Source: Heterocephalus glaber
Lineage: Eukaryota > Chordata > Mammalia > Rodentia > Bathyergidae
DNA length: 64,000 nucleotides
Direction: 5' to 3'
NCBI RefSeq assembly: GCF_000247695.1
Contig: NW_004624732.1
Coordinates: 18,969,415 to 19,033,414 of the forward strand
The notes below the pieces were generated by a model that worked only from the letters and a program-made list of their open reading frames with translations, was not told the DNA's origin and did not search any database. This document shows, piece by piece, positions 21,685-32,899 of the stretch (positions are counted from its first letter, which is position 1; the number at the start of each line of letters is the position of its first letter). Position numbers and translations under genes: made by a program.

Positions 21685-24075
21685 TAATGCCTTAGCTGAG
21701 ACTCCAGTTAGAAGAGAATTGGCCCACACACAAAACAGAGAATATGGAAAATATAGACTTCCAATGGAGATGTACTTGTCTGGGAAATCTGTTGTCTTGC
21801 AATGGTCGGGGTATACATGTACCCAAGGAAGAGGAAGGAAATGTGGGAGAGCTCAGGAATCGAGTGATATGAAAGCCATCTGCCTTTATATATCCTAGGT
21901 TCAAGGGAACCTGCTCATAGGCAGACTCAAGACATCTTCCTTCTGGATAGCCTCTTCAACTACTGGAATATCTCTGAGAAAGGGGTAGAGATGAGGAGGG
22001 ATGGGTGAGAAGCATGGAGAGGGGGACAATGAACCCTGAGAGCAGTGGATGAAGAGCAGAGTGTAGGAAATAGCACCTTAAACAGTGCCTGCACTGTGGT
22101 CAGTTTTACTTCTAATGTGTCCATAGAGAGAACCTGACAGGGAAGGAAGATGAAAACATATGGCCACCTGCTTCAGAGAGCTTTTTCCAAGGGCCCTGTC
22201 TTCCTTGATCTTCTGTGAACTCACCATGCCAGGCCTGGGTCTAAGCATCAGTCTCTTCTTCTATTTGAACCTTTTGAAGTTGGGCCTCTTTGTTCATCTT
22301 AGAATGACTAGCATAGTGCTCCACAGAAGTCATTCAGAAAGTGCTTGAAGGCATTGTGGACAAGATTTCATGGGTTCAAGAAGCAACACAGAAGGTGAAT
22401 TTCCCTGCTGGATGTGATGCTCACCATGTAGTGGTGGCGATGAGAACAGGCAAGGAAACAGGATGAGCAGAACACATGCGTGAGATGCCTTTGCTAAGAA
22501 GCACACTGCTAGTGGAAAACCATAGAAAAGCAGGTGGATGAACCCATGTGGCTGCTGCAATAAAATAGATGAAGAAGAAGGTGAAGGAAGTACTACCATC
22601 CAAGACAAAAGGACAGAGTATATTGGAGAGTCAAAAGAGACAGGGAAACGTGAGGTACCTGTGGGGGTGGAGGAAAAGAGGCAGAGCCCAGGCTGCCTCC
22701 GCCCCAAGCCCAGCAGCTGCTTCTCTCACATCTGCAGGTCCATAGGTCGTTGGGTTTAATCACTTCAGGCTCTGCAGTCAGTCTCTGGTAAGGGATGGGA
22801 GAACCCTGGCAATATGAGATACCACTTCCTGCATGACTCTATATACATCTTCTACCTAGTGCCATGGCCCCCAACTTCTCCCTGCTGCCTGCAGAGTCCT
22901 GGAAGAGGATCCCTGTTCCCTCAGCTTTCCAAAAGAGCCACAGTCAGAATATCTGAGTCTTGCTGTCTTTTTTCTATCCACTGTAGGTATGAGTAGGGCC
23001 TTATAATATGAATTCATAAATTCTACGATTCAATTTAAAAAGTACTTTTCCTTCATAGGCATTAAATATGCTGGCAAGAAATGAGCAGAAGCTTTAAAAA
23101 AATCACATCATAAACTCTAAGCTTTCTAAAATGGTTAAATTTCAACAAGAGTTATATATCAAGCTATTTAAAAACATTTGTTTTATATCCCAACCTTTTT
23201 TTCCTTTTATGTTGCCCTGATTTTTGTGCAAAATATGACAGAATGGATCATCAAACTCTCAAAAGCATCATTAAGTAAAACATAAAAGACAAAGTTTATC
23301 AGATTTAGTCCTGAACAATATATATATTGATATAGATATATATTCACAGTTTCCAAGCAATCTCATGTATATCACGATTACCATTCCACACTGTGAGAAT
23401 GAGGGCCCTTCCATCCCACTGCATAAATCATTGATTTTCTGTGATATCACTAATAGGACTATTAAGAACCATTAAATTTGACTGAAGAACATACCACTTT
23501 TTGGATTGAAAAAAGAAAATATAAAGGTATAGACTTTAATTACGGGTCTGATTATCTTGGCTCACAGCTTGAGAGGTAGGGAGTGGTTAATCATTTGTCC
23601 AAATGCTGTTGTAAAGAAATGGCAAGGCTCATGTATCATCAGGAGTATGAAAAAGATGAAAGTAAAAATGATCCCAAAAGGATTAGCCTTCATCCAGGCC
23701 CCACATTTCTGCTTGTGGGACTGCTAAGGGTTTGTACTTCAAACTGAAGAAGATAAACAAAGCAGGCATAGCATGAAAATATAAACAAAAGCCTAACTCA
23801 TGGACAGTATTGCACTTCAGATCTGTTTCCTTCATGGCCATTGCATGGACATGTGCCTCACTGGAGGACAGCGCATCTGCACTTAGGAGACGGTGGATAC
23901 TAAGCAAGTACTCATGGAGTGCTGTCTTCCCCCCCAGTTCCACTGAAGAAAGAAAAAACAAAATAAAGAATAGTTCACCAAGATGAACTGTATACCTCCT
24001 GCTTTTAGATGCATTGGTTTTAGAACCTGTATATGTATTTGTGTGCTGCTAAATTTAAAATGTATTAAATACAAA
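21685..24075. other. No recognisable feature
   Basis: Some 2.4 kb with no repeat I can name. The longest frame (22,330-22,707, minus, 125 aa) is hydrophobic and serine-rich but matches nothing I recognise. The plus-strand frame at 22,538-22,759 overlaps it in antisense. Confidence 0.4.
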
Positions 24076-24274
24076 GCTGGCCATGGTACCTTATGCCTGT
24101 AATCCTGGTACTGGAACTCTGAAACAAAAAGATTGCAAGTTCTAGCCCACTCTGGACAATTCAGCAATTTAGGTTCATCCCCTGTCTCAATAATAATAAT
24201 AATAATAATAATGATAAATAATGAGCTGTAGATGTAGCCAGGGGGAAGGCCCTGGGCTCAATCCCCAGAATAGC

Positions 24275-24313
<39 letters not shown>
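24076..24313 (+). mobile_element. B1-ID dimeric SINE (B1-dID type)
   Basis: The left B1-like half (GCTGGCCATGGTACCTTATG, CCTGTAATCCTGGTACTGG) ends in CCCCTGTCTCAATAATAATAA. The linker has become a (TAA)n run at about 24,190-24,213. The right ID half (GAGCTGTAGATGTAGCC, GGGCTCAATCCCCAG) has a tail turned into (AAAT)n at 24,274-24,313. Both A-rich zones have matured into microsatellites. Confidence 0.8.
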
Positions 24314-24484
24314 AGTGTTCAGTACATTGTAAGATCATTGAGCAATCTAAAATTGTTTAGTTGTTCTAAATGTCAGGCTCTTGTAAGAACTACAGATCAC
24401 TCATTCGAAACCATCTAAGGTAGAAACCTTTCCCTTGAGATATTGTTACTGTGTGATGGATCCAACAGATAGATTCCAAGCTCT
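24314..24484. other. No recognisable feature
   Basis: Unique AT-rich sequence. Confidence 0.4.
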
Positions 24485-24835
24485 TGTGTGTGGCATGCAA
24501 AGAATTGCAAAGTGTACACTTAATGGTGAGGGAAGAGCAGCTACATTTATTGGAGATTACAGAACAGAGAAATGGTAGCAGGACGATAGAAAAGGGGCAC
24601 TGGATGCTGTCCAGACAGCTCAAGCTTTCTGGCTCAAGAATGAGATGAGAAAAAAAAAGGGCCACATGTGCTTTGGCCTGAGGGTTATATTAAATGCTGG
24701 TAGGGTTCCACCCAAGCTCAAGTGGGTGGAGAGAGATGAAGGAGGCATGGCCCTAGAGTGCCTCCCAGGCTCAAGTAAGTGGAGTGGAGTGATTCTACTA
24801 ATGTTCTGCCTGTCCCAGTATCATCAGATAAGATA
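24485..24835 (-). mobile_element. Possible antisense LTR
   Basis: Begins near TGTGTGTGGCATGCAAAG and has an antisense AATAAA at TTTATT (about 24,545-24,550) followed by a GC-richer part. This layout resembles an LTR read backwards, and the neighbouring element at 26,663 is similar. No confirmed terminal CA or target duplication. Confidence 0.3.
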
Positions 24836-25940
24836 GAATATCTTAGCTCATTCAGGCAATGATTTAAGGTTTAAAGTGCAGTCAGTTCAGCTGGGGTGCT
24901 TAGAAACAGATCATTCACCTCCATCATTACCTTGACAGGATATTTGGTTCTTCATTTGCAGTTAGGCCCAGGAATCAGCATTATTCATAAAATCTGTAGA
25001 TGAACGTGAAAAAATTTGGTAACTTGGCCAGCAATCCTCAAATATGTCTATTTGCGTATCAAATTTCCTGCAAAACTTTATGCTAATCTCAATGCATAAT
25101 TCCCACACCCAAAGATGCTAGCTGAACTGCTAGAATATAAGAATTTCAGAAGACTCTCAGCTAATTCCCAGATGCAGTGGGGGCCGAGGTCAGGAACCTT
25201 TACCAGATGACCTTGTCTGTAGATGTGACCTTACAGCTTAGATCTGAAGTAGCCAATCACCATCCTCATTGCCCTCTCCACAGAAATCACCATCAGGAAC
25301 ACAACAGTGACTTTTTATTCTACCTTAGGACTTATACATTCCAGGCACTTGTGTGCTATACATTAGAGATAATTTTGTTTAGTTTACTTAACCACACACA
25401 GACTCTGGAGAGAAAGAAAGAAATCTGCATTTTAAGTATTCATGCCAAGTGATTGCTGTATTTATTATTCCAAGTCTCATTTCTTCCCAATTCTTGTTTT
25501 AATTGTCACTGTATTTTTACCACAGTGTGATCTTCTTAAATTTTAAGTCTGAGGTTAGATTGCCTTACTTGTATCTCTCTGTGGTGCCCCATTACCCTGG
25601 GGTAGATTGCTTTGTCCTATTCCAAGAAATTATGGTTATGTGGATTAGAAGCAAGTGTCTAGGAGTGTTATCCCAGGAATTCTGCGTGCAGAACCACATA
25701 TGTTCTCTGAGCAATTAGCTCTTACCAGCTGTCTTACTTAGCTCTCCCCACTTTCTAAATCCTTTCTTGCTGCATTCCTTGCTTGCCTTAAGGCCCTCTC
25801 TTAGTAGTCAGTGTTCAGTCTTCTGTAATAATCTGCTTTTCCTTAGGTACCAGGTCCTCCATTTAGGAGCAGGAACACAGAACAAGGTGGCCTGAAGGGT
25901 TAAGGTAGAGCCCTGATCAAAAACAGGACAGAAGCGGAGC
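24836..25940. other. Mostly unrecognised; possible MIR near 25,325-25,400
   Basis: The stretch CATTCCAGGCACTTGTGTGC followed by ATTTTGTTTAGTTTACTTAACC has the word order of a MIR core, but this is weak. Nothing else is identifiable. Confidence 0.3.
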
Positions 25941-25941
25941 T

Positions 25942-25943
<2 letters not shown>

Positions 25944-26002
<59 letters not shown>
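25944..26002. repeat. Compound (GT)n(GA)n microsatellite
   Basis: About 23 GT units followed by about 6 GA units (GTGTGTGTGAGAGAGAGAG). Confidence 0.95.
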
Positions 26003-26660
26003 CTGGCATGGGGAGTACACTACCAGGGGTTGTAACAGTGAGGAACACTTATTGATGAAAGCAGAAAGCCTGTCTTGAGAGAAGATTGATCTCCCTCAGT
26101 CTTCCTAAATGTAATCACAGATCCCATAAGATAAACATACACACTTATCAGACATTGCTCTTTTCAATATGTGGAGCTGTCTGAAGGCCCAGGTAAAGTA
26201 CCTTCTTACTGGCCTGGCATTGTAACTCCATTCCTTTTCACTATGTCATAACAGTGTATCCCCAGGGCCCAATGGTCATGGATAGGCATGTTTCTCATTT
26301 TCAGGGTGTTCCTATGGTTAAAAATGGAAAAAGCAAAATAATGCAGAGTCACACAATGATAGACACCAATTGAAAATAGCCCAAAACTATCAAATTGATA
26401 ATATTCTTCTACAGGTCTCTGGAAAGAAGTCATGTTGCTCCTAGCCCATGGCACTCCTGTCTAGATGAGATATAAACATTGTGCAAAAATAGATCCTTAT
26501 GAAGGAGATGAGATGAAAAGATTGGATTTGATCTTAGACTAACAATGTTCAAGTACACACACAAGCATTACTCAGTTCAGACAGATCCTAGGGCTTGGAA
26601 TGTCAAGGTTTTAGCAGGGCTCTGGGGTGCTGTGCTCTTTCCAGGGACCCTTTCCAGGCT
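26003..26660. other. No recognisable feature
   Basis: Unique sequence. Confidence 0.4.
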
Positions 26661-26662
26661 CT

Positions 26663-27114
26663 TGTTCTGAAAAAAGAAGTGAATGGGAAATGAGATATAT
26701 AGGTTTCATATTTATTAAAGGTATTAAAGCAGGAAAAGAAGGAAGTAGAAATATACTTTATAGAGTGAGTATAGGTCAATTAAAGTAGGAAAACAAATAT
26801 GCTCAGTAGAGTGCAGAATGGGCCACTGGGAAAGAAAGAAGGCAGAGGTCACAGGACCAATGACCACCATCTTTTATAACCCTCATTCTGATGTCAGATC
26901 TAGGCCATTCTGTCAAAAACCTGCTTGATCTTGTGCCAGAAGAATTGGAGATAGCATTCTCTGATTGGGACCACTGCAGGGCTTGGAAACTCTTCTGCAC
27001 ACGTGTCCTTGTCCCGGCTTTGTCCAAGACAGGTCACCACCACTTGTCCAGCCACTTGTCTCACCCTAATCTCCTGCTTCAGAGCAGGACTGGAGAGTGC
27101 AGGTAGGTTTGACA
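26663..27114 (-). mobile_element. Probable solo LTR (minus strand)
   Basis: Read on the minus strand it starts TGTCAAACCTACCTGCACTC (from 27,114), has a TATA box TATAAAAG (plus 26,871-26,878) and AATAAA 155 bp later (plus 26,711-26,716), and may end ...TTCAGAACA at 26,663. The spacing of the promoter and polyadenylation signals is that of an LTR. The 3' limit is uncertain, no target duplication was found, and the family is unknown. Confidence 0.5.
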
Positions 27115-27734
27115 AGTTGAGGTTATGCCATGCTGCAACCTCCGTGGTCCTCTTGCCATACTTCTCATTATCGAGCTTGACATTAATATATCATAAGGCA
27201 GCTTCATTATTAAAGAGCACTGGTTCCCTTCCCTCTCCGTATTCTGAAATGTTGTTTCTAAATAGAAAAACTACATTTTCTTCCTGGTCAACTAAGCTAC
27301 TAGACTGATGTTGTTTAGTAAAGATGGTTTTATTCATTAAAATACTTTGTAAAAGAAAAAAATTATCCAGCTAGGAAAGTTAGCAAAAATCATAAGAGAA
27401 AGAATTTAATGTTTAAAATGTGGTGTGGGCTATCATGCTGTAGCATTAGAGATTTGATTCTTCATTTTGTACAGAAAATGTTGAATGTCATTAAGCCCTG
27501 GGGCTTCCCAAAGATACAGGATGGGAACATCCATGGCTGAAGAAGTTGGGGACAGAAGAAATGGGGAGTGAGTACTAATGGGAATCTAAAATATTCCCTT
27601 ATTCATAATGAAAATATTTTAGTTATCTTGAACTGGTGTTTGTACAATTGTATGAAAACACTAAATAGTGTGCCTTAAAGGAGTGAATTATATGGTATGT
27701 GAAATATATCCAATGAAGCTGTGCTTGAAAATAT
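27115..27734. other. No recognisable feature
   Basis: Unique AT-rich sequence. Confidence 0.4.
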
Positions 27735-27858
27735 TTATTTATTTATTCACTTATTTATTTTTAGAGGCAGGGTCTCACTATGCAGCACAGGCAGGCTTCA
27801 AACTCACAGCAATCCTGAGTGCTAGGATTACAGGTATGCACAACCATGCCCAGCTTAA
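27735..27858 (-). mobile_element. B1 SINE
   Basis: An antisense tail (TATTTATTTATTCACTTATT) followed by GAGGCAGGGTCTCACTATGC, CAGGCAGGCTTCAAACTC, GAGTGCTAGGATTACAGG and CAACCATGCCCAGCTTAAAG. It is a 7SL-derived monomer, slightly shortened in the middle. Confidence 0.85.
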
Positions 27859-29149
27859 AGCTGTTTTATTTATAATAAAAGATGCTTTTGATGTCTATGT
27901 GCATGGAGGACTACAGAACAAGATAGAAGCAGATACTCTTTGTCTTTCTGATAAATTCCAGCAATGTTTTCAACAGTAATTTTCAGCAACTACTAATTGC
28001 TATATACCATAACTCATCTGAGAAACTGCCTCCAACTTGTGACTGACTGGATTTAGCTGTTGCTTCTTTGTTGTGGAGAATAATTACATATAACACAAAT
28101 TTCTTTCATCTCAAAGTGACCCAAGGTTTGAAACCAGTATAACAAAGTGATTGCCTTTCAAAGAAGTGGCTGTTTTGACAGGTGGTGCTTGGTTACTCAT
28201 TTTCAAGAGCAGATAGTTCCATCTTCTACCATATATGAATGTTCTCTCTTAACCAAATTTATTGTTTGATAACAATGATATCATTTACCATTATTTCAAA
28301 ATTATGGATTGATTGCTTGAAAACAGTAGCTATTAATGAACTCACATAAATAATAGGGATTGTCATTGATTAAATGTTAACTTGTTTCCTTTTCTTATGT
28401 ATGTTTGCTTCAGTGTGCCATGAGATGGTAATTTGCTGTTTATTAAGCAATAGCAGATACAAGGAGCTGATAGTGAAAAATGGCTTCATAGAAATTCGCA
28501 ATATTGTGCTGTCACTTGTATGTGACTCCAGCGATTTTGTATGAATAATGAATATGGTGAAATGGGACTTGTTATTCCACATTTTAATTAAACATAAAAT
28601 GAAGGGCCACAGAGAAGGGAATATTTGATGTGGATCTGATCATCTGAATTATTGCCTTTTTACAGGGTATGATTTAAGAAGAAGCATACAATTTGCTTAC
28701 TTCTCTTTTTTTGTGTGATATGTGTTAGTGTGATGCTCAGTGCCATTTGAGTTATGTGACCAATGGAAACTTAATTGACCTCTCTGAGACAGTTTCCAAA
28801 GATGCAAAGTTAGGGAAAAGGCATCAATCTGCTGGAGTTGTTAGAAACACTGCATTAGACATTGCTCCTAATTCACCTATTATGTATAATAGATGTCACA
28901 AATGGGACATTTATTATTTACTTTAAGTGTTCTTCTAAAACTGTTTTCTGGGTGAGGTCTCTTCTACAATTTACTATCTTTTTGAACATCTGTGATTAAA
29001 TCTTCTTTCCTTAGAGTTTTTAAATCACTTTAGCCCTTAAGGGTAGCATTAACAGTGAAATGTGCATATCAATCACTCAGTGGCAAAAGTTGAAATATAT
29101 TTTCTGAAAAGTGATCTGAACATAAATGTGTTTAAATTTCTTGACCAAT
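27859..29149. other. No recognisable feature
   Basis: About 1.3 kb of AT-rich unique sequence with no named repeat and no credible exon. Confidence 0.45.
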
Positions 29150-29168
29150 AAGCTTGGTTTTAATCTTT
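29150..29168. repeat. Target-site duplication, left copy (19 bp)
   Basis: AAGCTTGGTTTTAATCTTT is identical to 30,160-30,178 and marks the insertion site of the L1 between them. Confidence 0.95.
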
Positions 29169-30159
29169 TTTTATTCATTAAGTTTATTGGTACATTTTAC
29201 GTATCCAATATAATAATATTCATTGTTGGGAATTTGTACCTTTACGTAGTCTATCTTGGTCATTATTTTTTCCCCACTGCCCTGCCCTCTCTTCCACACT
29301 CCACTCCTCCCTATTGACAGAAGACTTTTTTTCCATTTTTTCCTTTTCTCATTTTTATTCCTTTCCTTTCTCCTACTCCTCCCACTTCCCCTTCCCCTTT
29401 GGACCACTTCTTCCTGTTTTACATTATCTATTATATATTTGGATGCTTATTTGCACTTTCAGTTTCTCACAGCAGGGAAACTACTTGGTATTTACATGTG
29501 TATCCTATTTATTTCACTTAAGAATATCACCTCAAGGTGCATCCATTTAGCTATAAATGTCTTTAGTTTCTCATTCCTTATGGATGAGTAGTACTCCATT
29601 TTATTAAAAAAAAACAACAACAACACATTTTCTTTATCCAGTCTCTAGTTGATGGGCAATTGGGCTGTTTCCAAGTTTTAGATATTACCAAAAGTGAAGC
29701 TGTAAATGTGGGTGCACATATATCATTGTGGTATGACTCTTAATTCTTTTGGGTAGATACGCAGCAGGGGAATAGCTGCATCAAATGGGACCTGTAATTA
29801 CAGTTTTTGAGGTACTTCCATACTGGTTTCCACAGTGGTTGCACCAGTCTACACTCCCACCAGCAGTGGAGCAGGGTTCCTCTTTCCCCAGAGCCCTACC
29901 ATCATTTATTATTGGTTGATTTCTTGATAGCAGCCATTCTTTCTGGAGTGAGGTGGAATCTCAGGATTGTTTTCATCTGCATCTCTCGAATGATCAGTGA
30001 GTGATGTTGAAAATTTTTTCATGTTTATTTGTTATTTCTACTTCTTGTCTAAGAAATGTGTTCATTTCAGATGCCCAGTTTTAGATTGGGTCTTTAAATT
30101 TGGGAGGTCTGATTTTTTAAGTTCTTTATATATTCTAGATAGCAGATCTTTTTCTGAGG
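29169..30159 (-). mobile_element. 5'-truncated L1 (minus strand) with intact target duplication
   Basis: A 991-bp L1 tail: T-rich tail, terminal motif ATTGGTACATTTTACG, pyrimidine-rich antisense 3'UTR (29,270-29,410) and the end of ORF2 (29,440 to 30,159). Minus-strand ORF2 words correspond to those in the 13.3-15.2 kb copy. The ends are exactly fixed by the 19-bp duplication. The coding part is broken by frameshifts. Fresh-looking flanks suggest it is younger than the other L1 copies here. Confidence 0.95.
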
Positions 30160-30178
30160 AAGCTTGGTTTTAATCTTT
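30160..30178. repeat. Target-site duplication, right copy (19 bp)
   Basis: Perfect copy of 29,150-29,168. Confidence 0.95.
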
Positions 30179-30290
30179 ATTGTAAATTATAATAGAAAAT
30201 ACAGAAAAAATGTAGGCATTAATGTATTAGGCACAGCATTATCTATAGTACAGATTATAGATATAGCTGGATATCCAACTGTAGAAATAT

Positions 30291-30672
30291 GTCAGCCAGC
30301 TTTCTGTCACTGTGACCAAATACTGAGACAATCAACTTAGAAGGAGGAAAGGTTTCCTTTGCATCATGGTTTCTGACTTTTCGGTCCATATTTGTTTGTC
30401 CTTTAATTTTTTTGCCATCACTGGCACAGTGCCTCATGGCAGAAACATGTGCCATGGGATGTCTGTTCACTTCACTGCAGGCCGAAGGTAAAGGAAGAAA
30501 GGAAATGATTGGCATCTCAATCCTCCCTTCAAGGGCACAGCCCAGTGCCCTAAAATCTTCCCACTAGGCTCCACCTCTTAAGGGTTTCAGCACTTCCAAT
30601 AACACCACAGGCTAGAGACCAAGCCTGGAACACATGGGACTTTGGGGGATGTTCATGATCCAAACTCTACAG
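30291..30672 (-). mobile_element. Rodent-type MaLR LTR (minus strand)
   Basis: Antisense order: GTCAGCCAGCTTTCTGTCAC, TGTGACCAAATACTGAGAC, AGGAGGAAAGGTTTCCTTTG, CATGGGATGTCTGTTCACTT, CTTCCCACTAGGCTCCACC, TTGGGGGATGTTCATGATCC. These are typical of rodent MT/ORR1-like MaLR LTRs read backwards. Confidence 0.75.
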
Positions 30673-32635
30673 CAAAATTAAATATATTTTGGTTTATCAC
30701 TCAGAAGCTATATGTTATGGTTTATATCTAGATATCCCCACAACCCTCATGTCGTCATAGATAGGGCTTTTTTGGAGGTGGCTGGTTTAGGGGTATGGAT
30801 AATGGAATCCCTACCCTGCATGTGGGTGTCGCTAAACAAGAGGAAAGAAAATTCTTGGCATATTCACTTAGTTAAACACTCCATCTCTTAGGAAAGCCTC
30901 ACAAACAATGGAGGTATCTATAGATCTATGTCTATATCTATCCATGTCTATAGATACATGTGTAACTCTATGTACATTTATGTAGTGATAGAGAGGGAGA
31001 GAAGACAGAGATCAGATTTTATTTTATAAAACTATTATGAAATTTTTCATTTGCAATCTTATTTCCAGTGTCTCTAATTGAAAATTGCTAGAACTCTATG
31101 AAACTGCCTTAATATTGAGATACCCCTGTTTGATGGTCTGTAGATGGCAGAGAATACTGTGAGGTGAGCCTCTCTGAAGACGTTCATGTACATGTGGTCT
31201 ACTGCAAAGCTGCAGCCCCCCAGGCATATGCATAGGAAATATGCTTTGACTGCATGTTGATGAGAATCTTGCCACAATTATTCAAACAAAAATACAATGT
31301 TTTCCTGTAGGTTTCAGCTGAACAGTGGATATTTCCTCCAATAGATTAATTATACCAACATACAAGATTACAAGTAGAAAGAAGAAAGATAGAATCAGTT
31401 TCTGAGACACCTGTTGGAATTTTAATATAAAAATTTAAAATACAGTTGTTTACACATGAAGCAATAAAGCCATGAGAGACCGTTTTGACAATTAGTTTCT
31501 GAATTCCAGCTGTATAGAATGGAAACATGACTTAAGAACTCAATTTGTTTGTGAAGGCTAGTTGTAACTCAAGTTGCTCGGTTGAAGGCCCAGACTCCTC
31601 TACACAGCCTTCAAAGTCTCTCTCCTGTATACAGGCAGATCTCAGGATCCTTAGAGAGACATTGGCCCAGGATTTCCAAATTGAACCCACACAGGAAAAG
31701 ATGTTGTAATGTTCCCTCCAGAACATTTTAAGGGTTAAATCTGTATCTGAGACCATCTGGAAGTGCAAGCAGCCAGCATTCAGGTTGTAATTCAAGACTT
31801 TGGTCATAAGTTAAAATTAAAATCCCAGTCATAACCCAAGTTATTCATATGTCAGTTTGTTCAGAACAACAGAGTCCACTATAGAGTTATAAATAAACCT
31901 CAAAGATTCTGGACAAATAAATTTTGCTTTTGACAACTAAGTAGTGTTTCAGTGTTATTTTATATTACAGACTTAATTCTATCAACTTGTTAAACTTTTA
32001 TATTTGATTTGTCCAAGAAGTCTATTTTAATGTCTATTTTATATTATTCCTATATGTTTTACAATTACATATATTAATGTATACATTTATAAATACAAAA
32101 ATATCCCTGTAACAAAACAGTGTACAGATATTAAATTCATACAAGAAGTGAAAATAAAAAACACATAATTTTTTAAATTTTAAAATAATTTTTAGTTTTA
32201 AAAGTTAATATGTGCATTGTAGGAAACAAAACACAAGCAAAAACAAAGTCATTTGTAGTCATAAGGTTGCAGTTAACCTTAGTTGGCTATGTCCTTGCAG
32301 GTCCTGCCTGGGCATTCACAACATGTCATTTCATGTGATTAAGATAGTACAATGAGTATCATGCTTTCCCATGCACCACAAATGTTCATGAATTCAAACT
32401 CCCAAAGGTATAAGTGCACTATAAATACACTGCACTAACTCACTATGTTAACACTATGTTAGCAAAAATTGTAATCCTGTCTTACTTGGGGAAAATTTTT
32501 TCACTAAAGAGAAGAATGTTAACAGCTTTCTAGACAGAAGTACTGGCAGAGATACAATGGAAAAACTGCATTCCCTTAATGCTCATAAAAACATAATTTT
32601 CATGAAATAGAATATAAACTATATAAAATAGATCA
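30673..32635. other. Unrecognised; degenerate ATCT-rich stretch near 30,910-30,990
   Basis: Nearly 2 kb of AT-rich unique sequence. At 30,915-30,970 there is an imperfect CTATATCTATCC-type simple repeat followed by GAGAGGGAGAGAAGACAGAG. No gene or named element is supportable. Confidence 0.45.
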
Positions 32636-32760
32636 TGCTTATGGTGCTCAGGCTATAGTTGGTGCTGAGATCCTGCCAGAGTGATTGCCATAGGGACAGT
32701 GTGTACTCCCACCCATGCATTTGCTTTATCCACGAGACAGTCCTGTCTTTTTGTTGTTAT
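32636..32760 (-). mobile_element. 3' LTR remnant of the ERV (truncated)
   Basis: Plus-strand ATGGTGCTCAGGCTATAGTT at 32,641 matches ATGGTGCCCAGGCTATACTT at 39,759 in the 5' LTR. The downstream words TTGCCAT and ACCCATG keep the same order in both. Only the U3 half survives; the LTR is cut at about 32,636 and the rest is missing, so no target duplication can be recovered. Confidence 0.65.
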
Positions 32761-32899
32761 AAAGAAAAAGGGGAGAGCAGGGGAGGTGGGCACTGTTTCT
32801 CATGGCTGCTTCATTCGTGACAAATGGTGTGGCATAGGCAGTTTAGTTGAGAGGTTTTGAGGAGTAAGGGTATATCAAGGAGTGGTCAGAGTCAGCATC

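Noticed and set aside
22330..22759. Opposed 125-aa and 73-aa frames
   Set aside because: They overlap each other in antisense and match no domain I recognise; the length is within chance for this composition.
32760..32795. Purine-rich run as the provirus polypurine tract
   Set aside because: It is purine-rich on the plus strand, whereas the provirus runs on the minus strand, where a tract would have to be purine-rich.
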